A stretch of 64,000 bases of DNA from Novosphingobium sp. (lineage in GTDB: Bacteria; Pseudomonadota; Alphaproteobacteria; Sphingomonadales; Sphingomonadaceae). The notes below the pieces were generated by a model. The model was not told the DNA's origin, ran no database searches, and saw nothing but the letters and a program-made list of their open reading frames with translations. Positions within the stretch are counted from its first letter, which is position 1; the number at the start of each line of letters is the position of its first letter. Shown here in pieces: positions 57,334-64,000 of the stretch. The position numbers and the translations under genes were made by a program. The stretch covers positions 62,001 to 126,000 of the forward strand of contig JADJYM010000004.1 in the NCBI GenBank assembly GCA_016719755.1, written 5' to 3'.

Positions 57334-58341
57334 TCAGGCGGGCATTACTTCACCCTCGATCGCGCCAAAGATCGAATGGCCGCGCGCATCACGCATCTCG
57401 ATCCGCACAACATCGCCATAGCCGAGGAATGGAGTGACCGGCGCGCCCTGCTCAATCGTCTCGACCATGCGCTGTTCGGCAATGCAGCTGTAACCGCGCC
57501 CGCCCGCCGCGCAGGGCCTGCCGGGCGTGCCGCCGGGATCGCGGTTGGACACCGTGCCCGAGCCGATGATCGACCCCGCACCGATGCGCCGGGTCCTGGC
57601 AAGGTGTGCAATCAGCGTGCCGAAGTCGAAGGTGCATTCCTCGCCTGCCTCGGCCCGGCCAAAGGGGGCGCCGTTCAGATCAACCCGCAGCGTCAGGTTG
57701 AGCCGTCCGCCCTGCCAAGCCTCACCCAGTTCGTCAGGGGTGACGAACACCGGGGAAAAATGGGTCGCCGGCTTGGACTGGACGAAGCCAAAGCCCTTGG
57801 CGAGCTCGCCCGGAATAAGGTTCCGCAGCGAAACGTCGTTGACCAGCCCGACCAACAGAATCGAGTTCAGCGCAGTTCCCGCATCCGTGCCTTGGGCCAC
57901 GTCGGAAGTGACCACGCAGATCTCTGCCTCCATGTCGCAGCCCCAGGCCTCGTCAGCCAGAGTGATCGGCGCGCGGGCGCCGCGCAGGTCGTCGCTGCCG
58001 CCCTGGTACATCAGTGGGTCATGCCAGAAGCTGTCCGGTAGCTCCGCACCCCGCGCCTTGCGCACAAGTTCGACGTGATTGACGTAGGCGCTGCCGTCCG
58101 CCCACTGGTAGGCACGTGGCAGCGGTGCCAGCGCTTCGCGCTCGTGAAAGCGCTCGCGCGGGATCGCGCCATGCTCCAGCTCGGTCGCCAGCGCGCGCAG
58201 CAGCGGCTCGCACCGGTCCCATTCATCGATCGCGGCCTGCAGGGTCGGGACAATGTGTGCCGCTTCGGCATACCAGGCCAGATCGGTTGAGACGACGGCG
58301 AGACGGCCATCGCGGCCTCCCGGTAGCGATGCCAGTTTCAC
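57334..58341 (-). CDS. Fumarylacetoacetate hydrolase family protein
   Basis: 335 residues. The FAH C-terminal fold: metal ligands likely from DMEAEICVVTSDV and NDVSLRNLIPGELAKGFGF, with KPATHFSPVFVTPDEL and GSGTVSNRDPG. This layout corresponds to bacterial fumarylacetoacetase-like enzymes rather than the short FAH-domain hydratases. With maiA just upstream, a role in the last homogentisate step is likely. ATG 58341 overlaps the MarR stop. Confidence 0.9.
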   Translation of the reverse strand: MKLASLPGGRDGRLAVVSTDLAWYAEAAHIVPTLQAAIDEWDRCEPLLRALATELEHGAIPRERFHEREALAPLPRAYQWADGSAYVNHVELVRKARGAELPDSFWHDPLMYQGGSDDLRGARAPITLADEAWGCDMEAEICVVTSDVAQGTDAGTALNSILLVGLVNDVSLRNLIPGELAKGFGFVQSKPATHFSPVFVTPDELGEAWQGGRLNLTLRVDLNGAPFGRAEAGEECTFDFGTLIAHLARTRRIGAGSIIGSGTVSNRDPGGTPGRPCAAGGRGYSCIAEQRMVETIEQGAPVTPFLGYGDVVRIEMRDARGHSIFGAIEGEVMPA

Positions 58342-58790
58342 AGCGCATTGGCCCTTTCGAACAAGCGCGCAAGCTGCGCGCGGAATTGCAGACGTTCCTC
58401 CGCGCCAAGCGCGTCGAACAGACGATGCTCCATGTCGAGCGCGATCGGCATGATCTCGCCGTGTACGCCGCGCCCGGCGGCAGTAAGCTCAAGGTGATGC
58501 GAGCGCCCGTCGCTGGCATTCGGGCTGCGCGTCACAAGACCGCGCCCTTCCAGCACCTTGCAGGCGCGGTTGACGGCAACCTTGTCCATCCGGGTCGCGA
58601 CGACCAGTTCGCGCTGGGTCTGGGGCCCCATGTCGCCCAGCACCGCCATCACTCTCCACTCCGGGATCTTCAGCCCGAAGCGGGCGCGGTATTCGTCGGC
58701 AATCCGGTCACTGACTGCATTGGACGTGACCGACAGCAGGTAAGGCAGGAATTCGGCCAGACGGGCTTGCTTGGGCGGCGTTGCGGGCAT
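58338..58790 (-). CDS. MarR-family transcriptional regulator
   Basis: 150 residues from ATG 58790. Winged helix-turn-helix with QTQRELVVATRMDKVAVNRACKVLEGRGLVTR and the wing SPNASDGRSHHLELTAAG. MarR regulators next to homogentisate genes usually repress them until the aromatic intermediate binds; for this gene that is inference. Stop/start overlap with the FAH-family gene (ATGA). Confidence 0.9.
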   Translation of the reverse strand: MPATPPKQARLAEFLPYLLSVTSNAVSDRIADEYRARFGLKIPEWRVMAVLGDMGPQTQRELVVATRMDKVAVNRACKVLEGRGLVTRSPNASDGRSHHLELTAAGRGVHGEIMPIALDMEHRLFDALGAEERLQFRAQLARLFERANAL

Positions 58791-58864
58791 GGGGAATCCG
58801 GTTCCGTTTGTAACCGGATGGCTAGGGCCAAGCGCGGCGGCGCGCAATGGTCTTGATCAACAAT

Positions 58865-59500
58865 TCATGCCGGCCGCACCGCATCGGGCGCAGCGGCGAC
58901 GAAGGCGGGCAGCGCACGCAGCGCGGTATCGATGCGCACGAGGCGGGGGAATGCACCGAGCGGGGTTTCGAACCGCCGGGCATTGGCCATCTGCGGCACC
59001 AGGCAGATGTCGGCCAGCGAAGGGGCGCGCCCTCCGAACAGGCCGTCCTCAGGCGCGTCGGCTTCAAGCGCCGCGAAACCCTGGGCAATCCAGTGACGGT
59101 TCCATGCCACCGCGTCGCCGTGCACGGCGCCGAACTGGCTCTTGAGCCGATTCATCACCCGCAGGTTCTGGACCGGATGGATATCCGCCGCGATCACCAG
59201 CGCCCGGGCGATGTCACGCGAACGGGCCAGCGGATCAGAGGATACGATCGAAGGTTGCGCCCGCGTCGCGTCCAGATAGTCGATGATCGCCAGGCTCTGG
59301 GTCAGCAGGTGACCGTCGATCTCAAGCGCCGGGATCAGACCTTGCGGATTGCGCGCGGTGTAATCGGCCCCGGACTGCTCCCCGCAAGCCAGATCGATCG
59401 GCACCGAACGATAGGCCAGCCCTTTGAGATTGAGCGCGATCCGCACCCGGTATGCGGCGGACGAGCGCCAGTAATCATAAAGGACGATTTCGCCGCTCAC
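58865..59500 (-). CDS. maiA: Maleylacetoacetate isomerase (GST zeta)
   Basis: Glutathione-dependent isomerisation of maleylacetoacetate in tyrosine/homogentisate degradation. 211 residues. The zeta-class SSAAYRVRIAL motif starts at S13; NPQGLIPALEIDG and LTQSLAIIDYLD follow. The C-terminal helical domain ends with LPAFVAAAPDAVRPA. It overlaps mtnP (ATGA) and is 74 bp from the MarR gene. Confidence 0.93.
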   Translation of the reverse strand: MSGEIVLYDYWRSSAAYRVRIALNLKGLAYRSVPIDLACGEQSGADYTARNPQGLIPALEIDGHLLTQSLAIIDYLDATRAQPSIVSSDPLARSRDIARALVIAADIHPVQNLRVMNRLKSQFGAVHGDAVAWNRHWIAQGFAALEADAPEDGLFGGRAPSLADICLVPQMANARRFETPLGAFPRLVRIDTALRALPAFVAAAPDAVRPA

Positions 59501-60366
59501 CGCAGCACCCGACCAGCCACCGCATCGAGCCGCGCCATCAGCGCACGGTCGCGCCCAGCGGGAGCGGTCATGATCGCGTGGTCGAGCGCCCGGTCGATCG
59601 GGCTTTCGCTGCGGGCCTGCGGCAGCGACCGGGCAAAGCGCACCAGGACGTGCTGGGCCAGCGCGACGTTGCGATGCATTACCGCGATGACTTCGGCGGC
59701 ATCCACGCCCGCCTCGTCCTCGCGCCAGCTATCGTAGTCGGTGACCATGCCGAGCAAGGCATAGGGCAGTTCAGCCTCGCGGGCGAGCCGCGCCTCAGGC
59801 ATCGCGGTCATCCCGATCACGTCGGCGCCCCACGTCCGGTAAAGGCGACTTTCGGCGCGGGTGGAGAACTGCGGACCCTCGATGGCGATGTAGCAACCGC
59901 CGTCATGGACCTTCGCATCCTCTGCCTGCGCGGCCGCGACGAGTCCGGCGCGCAGGCGCGGACAGACAGGATCGGCCAGGCTGACGTGCGCCACCAGCCC
60001 GGGGCCGAAAAAGCTGCCCGCGCGACCGTTGGTATGGTCGATCACCTGATCGACCGCGACGAAGTGCCCCGGCACCATTTCCGACCGCAGCGAACCAACC
60101 GCAGACAGCGCAACCAGGTCGGTTACTCCGCAACGCTTGAGGACATCGATGTTCGCGCGGTAGTTGATCAGCGCGGGCGGAATGCGGTGTCCCGGGCCGT
60201 GGCGCGGCAGGAACGTGAACCGCACGCCCGCGAGGGTCCCGGTGGTAATGGCTGCCGATGGCTCTCCAAACGGCGAGGAAACAGCGATTTTCTGCGCATC
60301 GTCCAGGCCGATCCCATCTGCCAGACCGGACCCGCCAATCACCCCGATGTGCCAGCGCCCGGTCAT
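59497..60366 (-). CDS. mtnP: S-methyl-5'-thioadenosine phosphorylase
   Basis: Phosphorolysis of methylthioadenosine to adenine and methylthioribose-1-phosphate. 289 residues from ATG 60366. Markers: IGVIGGSGLAD near 7-17, FLPRHGPGHRIPP, LSAVGSLR, the MTA-phosphorylase IEGPQFSTRAES and GMTAMPEARLAREAEL, DYDSW. Its position in a degradative operon between a TetR and maiA is unusual. Confidence 0.93.
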   Translation of the reverse strand: MTGRWHIGVIGGSGLADGIGLDDAQKIAVSSPFGEPSAAITTGTLAGVRFTFLPRHGPGHRIPPALINYRANIDVLKRCGVTDLVALSAVGSLRSEMVPGHFVAVDQVIDHTNGRAGSFFGPGLVAHVSLADPVCPRLRAGLVAAAQAEDAKVHDGGCYIAIEGPQFSTRAESRLYRTWGADVIGMTAMPEARLAREAELPYALLGMVTDYDSWREDEAGVDAAEVIAVMHRNVALAQHVLVRFARSLPQARSESPIDRALDHAIMTAPAGRDRALMARLDAVAGRVLR

Positions 60367-61001
60367 TTCGGGACGAGGATGCCGGCCATGATGAAATCGA
60401 TGCAATGCGCGCGGTAGCTGTCGCGCAGGTCCTCGGTCAGGGTGTCGGTATCGTAGCAGTGCTTGAGCACCAGCCGCGCGGAGAAGAACCGGTCCGCCGC
60501 GCCGGTTGCCGTGAAGTAGAACAGCTGCGGGTTGATCTTGCGGAACACGCCCTGCTTCACCCCGTCGCTGATCAGGCGATTATAGGCGAGGTGCAGCGGG
60601 GTGAGGTAGGATTCAGCGATTCGCCGCGCCTCGTCATCATCGCTTTCGCGCACCAGCCGCATCAGCAGACGATTGAGGTAGGGAGTCTTGAAATAGGTAT
60701 CGACCATGGCCCCGATGTGACGGCGCAGCCGGTCTTCGGGGGCCATGTCCTTGGCCATCAGCGCATCGACCTGCTGGACGATGTCTTCCATGTCGCGATC
60801 AAGCAGCGCCCGCATCAGGCCCGCCTTGTTGCCGAAGTAATATTTGACGAGCGCGGAATTGAGCCCCGACCGCAGCGACAGCTCCGACAGAGAAATGTCG
60901 ACGATGTCGCCTTCGCGCATGATGTTCGATGCCGTCTCCAGCAGCAGTTCGCGTGCGCCTGGCGGCGCATCGTTGGGGCTGTCTGGCTTGGCTTCGCTCA
61001 T
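60363..61001 (-). CDS. TetR-family transcriptional regulator
   Basis: 212 residues from ATG 61001. N-terminal helix-turn-helix (LSELSLRSGLNSALVKYYFGNKAGLM), then an acyl-CoA-type ligand domain. It overlaps the enoyl-CoA hydratase stop and mtnP start. A likely target is the palindrome at 63941-63958 in the thiolase promoter of the same operon, by analogy with self-linked fatty-acid/branched-chain repressors. Confidence 0.9.
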   Translation of the reverse strand: MSEAKPDSPNDAPPGARELLLETASNIMREGDIVDISLSELSLRSGLNSALVKYYFGNKAGLMRALLDRDMEDIVQQVDALMAKDMAPEDRLRRHIGAMVDTYFKTPYLNRLLMRLVRESDDDEARRIAESYLTPLHLAYNRLISDGVKQGVFRKINPQLFYFTATGAADRFFSARLVLKHCYDTDTLTEDLRDSYRAHCIDFIMAGILVPK

Positions 61002-61867
61002 TTGTAGGTCGGCTCCTCCCACCAGGGATAGAAATCAGGCATATCGGCCGAGACCTTGCCGGGGAAGGCGGGCGGGCGCTTCTCGAGGAAGCTTTGCACA
61101 CCTTCCTTCGCATCCACGCCCTTCGACAGGCGATAGATCGCGCGGCTGTCCACCCGGTGGGCATCCATCGGATGATCACCCGAGGGCACGCGCCACAGCA
61201 TCGCGCGGGTCATGGCGACGGAAACGGCAGAGGTGTTGTCGGCGATTTCGCGCGCCAGACCACGCGCCGCGTCGATCAGTTCGCCCTGCGGGTGGACCGA
61301 ACGGACCAGGCCGCCGCGCAGCGCTTCCTGGGCATCGAAAATCCGGCCCGTCATGCACCATTCGAGCGCCTGGTTGATCCCCACGATCTTTGGCAGGAAC
61401 CAGCTGGAACAGGCTTCCGGCACGATCCCGCGCCGCGCGAAGACGAACCCGAAACGGGCGTTGTCGCTGGCAAGACGGATATCCATCGGCAGCTGCATGG
61501 TCACGCCCACGCCCACCGCCACGCCATTGCAGGCGGAGATCAGCGGCTTGGTCGACTGGTAGAGGCGCAGCGTCAGACGCCCGCCGCCATCGCGCACGCG
61601 CGGGTCGGACAGGTCTTCAACCACCTCGTCGCTGGAAAACGGGCCGCCGCCGGTATCCGGCGTCAGATCGGCGCCTGCACAGAACGCGCGGTCACCTGCG
61701 CCGGTGAAGATCACCGCGCGGATATCATCATCGGCATCGATGCGGTCCATCGCATCGACCATCTCGTCCATCATCGTCCGGGTATAGGCATTCAGCTTTT
61801 CAGGCCGGTTGAGCGTGATCGTGGCGATCTTCTCGCTCACCTGAAGGTCGATCTGCGAATAGCCCAT
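60998..61867 (-). CDS. Enoyl-CoA hydratase/isomerase
   Basis: Crotonase-fold enzyme, 289 residues. Oxyanion-hole segment FTGAGDRAFCAGADL (about 55-69) and NGVAVGVGVTMQLPMDIRLAS. RRGIVPEACSSWFLP contains the glutamate of the second catalytic site. It probably hydrates enoyl-CoA in a beta-oxidation branch with the thiolase and SDR of the same operon. Confidence 0.92.
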   Translation of the reverse strand: MGYSQIDLQVSEKIATITLNRPEKLNAYTRTMMDEMVDAMDRIDADDDIRAVIFTGAGDRAFCAGADLTPDTGGGPFSSDEVVEDLSDPRVRDGGGRLTLRLYQSTKPLISACNGVAVGVGVTMQLPMDIRLASDNARFGFVFARRGIVPEACSSWFLPKIVGINQALEWCMTGRIFDAQEALRGGLVRSVHPQGELIDAARGLAREIADNTSAVSVAMTRAMLWRVPSGDHPMDAHRVDSRAIYRLSKGVDAKEGVQSFLEKRPPAFPGKVSADMPDFYPWWEEPTYK

Positions 61868-61886
61868 GGTTCTCTCCCGGAAGGTT

Positions 61887-61916
61887 CCGGCGCGCCCGGG
61901 GTATGGGACGCGCCGG
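61887..61916. repeat. GC-rich stem CCGGCGCG/CGCGCCGG between SDR and enoyl-CoA hydratase genes
   Basis: Perfect 8-bp arms (61887-61894, 61909-61916), 14-nt loop, no T-run. It may modulate the transcript between the two genes. Confidence 0.4.
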
Positions 61917-61934
61917 TTGGTCAGTTGGTCTGGA

Positions 61935-62717
<783 letters not shown>

Positions 62718-62741
62718 TTCACAAGTCTCCGTTCAGATGAA

Positions 62742-63914
62742 TCAGCACATCTCGACGATGGTCACGTTCGCCACGCCGCCGCCTTCGCACATGGTCTGCA
62801 GGCCATACTTGCCGCCACGCGCCTTGAGGCCGTTGAGCAGGGTCGCCATCAGCTTGGTGCCCGAAGCGCCCAGCGGGTGGCCCAGCGCGATCGCGCCGCC
62901 ATTGGCGTTGAGCTTCTCCGGATCGGCGCCCGTGTGTTTGAGCCAGGCCATCGGCACCGAGGCAAAGGCCTCGTTCACTTCGTAAAGGTCGATGTCGCTG
63001 ATCTTCAGGCCGGACTTGGCGAGCGCCTTGTCGGTGGCGAACAGCGGCTCTTCCAGCATGATCACCGGATCGCCAGCGGTCACGGTCAGGGTGTGGATGC
63101 GGGCCAGCGGGGTCAGGTTGTAACGCTTGAGCGCCGCTTCCGAGACGACCAGCGCCGCCGAGGCGCCGTCGCAGATCTGGCTGGAGGTCGCGGCGGTCAG
63201 CATCCCGCCCTCGCTCAGCAGCTTGACCCCGGCGATGCTTTCCAGCGTGGCATCCATGCGAATGCCCTCGTCGACGGTGTGCTGCGCCGGGCCATCGGCC
63301 GTTTCGATCGCGATCGGCACGATTTCATTCGCAAAGGCGCCGCCCAGGGTCGCAGCCTTGGCGCGCAGATGGCTGTTCAGCGCGAACTGGTCCATCATTT
63401 CCTTGGTGAAGCCGTGCTTCTGCGCGATCATCTCGGCCCCGGCGAACTGGGTCCACGGCGCTTCGCCATAGCGCGCGACGATCCCCGGCGAGCGATAGTT
63501 GCCCAGCCCTTCCTTCATGTGGAAGATCGCGGTCGAACCCATCGGCACGCGGGTCATGCTTTCAACGCCCGCGGCAATCACCACGTCCTGGGTGCCCGAA
63601 AGCACGGCCTGGGCGGCAAACTGGATCGCCTGCTGCGAAGAACCGCACTGGCGGTCGATCGTGACTGCAGGCACCGATTCCGGCAGCACCTTGGATGCGA
63701 GCACGGCCATGCGCCCGACCTGGTTGGCCTGCTGGCCGCCCTGGCTGACGCAGCCCATGATGACGTCCTCGATTCCCGCCGGATCGACCCCGGTACGGGC
63801 AACCAGCGCGTCCAGAGTGGCAGCGGCGAGATCGACCGGGTGAACCCCGGCGAGACGGCCGCCACGGCGCCCGCCGGCGGTCCGGACAGCATCGACGATA
63901 TAGGCAGTGGCCAT
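62742..63914 (-). CDS. Acetyl-CoA acetyltransferase (thiolase)
   Basis: 390 residues from ATG 63914, preceded by GGAGAAGGA. Catalytic cysteine C90 in DRQCGSSQQA, histidine in GGAIALGHPLGASG and final cysteine in TMCEGGGVAN are intact. Substrate length is unknown. First gene of the degradative operon; its promoter carries an operator-like palindrome. Confidence 0.94.
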   Translation of the reverse strand: MATAYIVDAVRTAGGRRGGRLAGVHPVDLAAATLDALVARTGVDPAGIEDVIMGCVSQGGQQANQVGRMAVLASKVLPESVPAVTIDRQCGSSQQAIQFAAQAVLSGTQDVVIAAGVESMTRVPMGSTAIFHMKEGLGNYRSPGIVARYGEAPWTQFAGAEMIAQKHGFTKEMMDQFALNSHLRAKAATLGGAFANEIVPIAIETADGPAQHTVDEGIRMDATLESIAGVKLLSEGGMLTAATSSQICDGASAALVVSEAALKRYNLTPLARIHTLTVTAGDPVIMLEEPLFATDKALAKSGLKISDIDLYEVNEAFASVPMAWLKHTGADPEKLNANGGAIALGHPLGASGTKLMATLLNGLKARGGKYGLQTMCEGGGVANVTIVEMC

Positions 63915-63940
63915 GATGTGCGATTCCTTCTCCAAGAGCA

Positions 63941-63958
63941 TTTAATCGAGCGATTAAA
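63941..63958. promoter_or_regulatory. 18-bp palindrome TTTAATCG-AG-CGATTAAA, candidate TetR operator
   Basis: Perfect 8-bp arms with a 2-bp centre. It contains the -10 hexamer of the minus-strand promoter, 27 bp before the thiolase start. By position it is the natural binding site of the TetR protein encoded in the operon. Confidence 0.65.
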
Positions 63959-63979
63959 GATCGGGCAGGGAGGCGTCAA
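63951..63979 (-). promoter_or_regulatory. Promoter of the thiolase operon
   Basis: Minus-strand -35 TTGACG (63974-63979), 17-bp spacer and -10 TAATCG (63951-63956). The -10 overlaps the palindromic operator, as expected for a repressible promoter. Confidence 0.6.
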
Positions 63980-64000
63980 GCGCGGAGCCGGTCGGCGTCG

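Overview
The window is a high-GC, densely packed bacterial chromosome segment. Gene content and protein style point to an alphaproteobacterium of the order Sphingomonadales (Novosphingobium / Erythrobacter / Sphingomonas-like). The reasons are the dcw cluster layout, the argS-SPOR-nagZ-scpA-scpB-tatABC block, the ispH-thrB-rnhA block, a cpa/tad pilus cluster and copies of a GTTCGTGTCGAG palindrome that I recall as common in sphingomonads. The genus cannot be fixed from the sequence alone. No rRNA, tRNA, CRISPR array, insertion sequence or integrase was seen.

Layout. 1-13551 (minus strand) is the division and cell-wall (dcw) cluster in the order mraZ-rsmH-ftsL-ftsI-murE-murF-mraY-murD-ftsW-murG-murC-murB. 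Most junctions are 1-4 bp stop/start overlaps, and murB runs off the left edge. Its 5' region (13552-13851) is the only roughly 300-bp gene-free stretch and is rich in repeats. 13852-16332 (minus) holds a DUF4350-like protein, a small membrane protein, cysteine synthase and a [2Fe-2S] ferredoxin. 16421-24267 mixes a DNA glycosylase, an SDR, a secreted protein plus pterin dehydratase, ccmAB, map, a lipoprotein, an M17 aminopeptidase and an SH3-only protein. 24264-27335 is nitrogen and arginine metabolism (argC, glnB, glnA, with a sigma-54-like promoter and a strong terminator). 27355-37669 carries a GGDEF/EAL sensor, an orphan GH24 lysozyme, an aldehyde dehydrogenase, bpt, ilvA, a DUF4402 secreted protein, a beta-hydroxyacid dehydrogenase and an exported amidohydrolase.

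37777-44269 (minus) runs argS, a SPOR protein, nagZ, scpA, scpB, tatA, tatB, tatC. 44368-49821 has a lipoprotein, ispH-thrB-rnhA, a DUF1508 protein, an FAD oxidoreductase and an alpha/beta hydrolase. 49917-57329 is a Flp/Tad pilus operon cpaA-B-C-D-E-tadB-tadC with no cpaF/tadA ATPase and no pilin gene, ended by a perfect 11-bp-stem terminator. 57334-63914 (minus) is a degradative block: thiolase, SDR, enoyl-CoA hydratase, TetR, mtnP, maiA, MarR, fumarylacetoacetase-like hydrolase. Its first gene has a promoter whose -10 lies inside a near-perfect 18-bp palindrome.

The most interesting non-coding signals are the composite region upstream of mraZ (16-bp perfect inverted repeat, 8-bp direct repeats, roughly 10-bp phased GGGA array), the murB start codons lying in a degenerate half copy of the sphingomonad palindrome, the structured leader of the DUF4402 gene, the palindromic operator/promoter of the thiolase operon, and the missing Tad ATPase.
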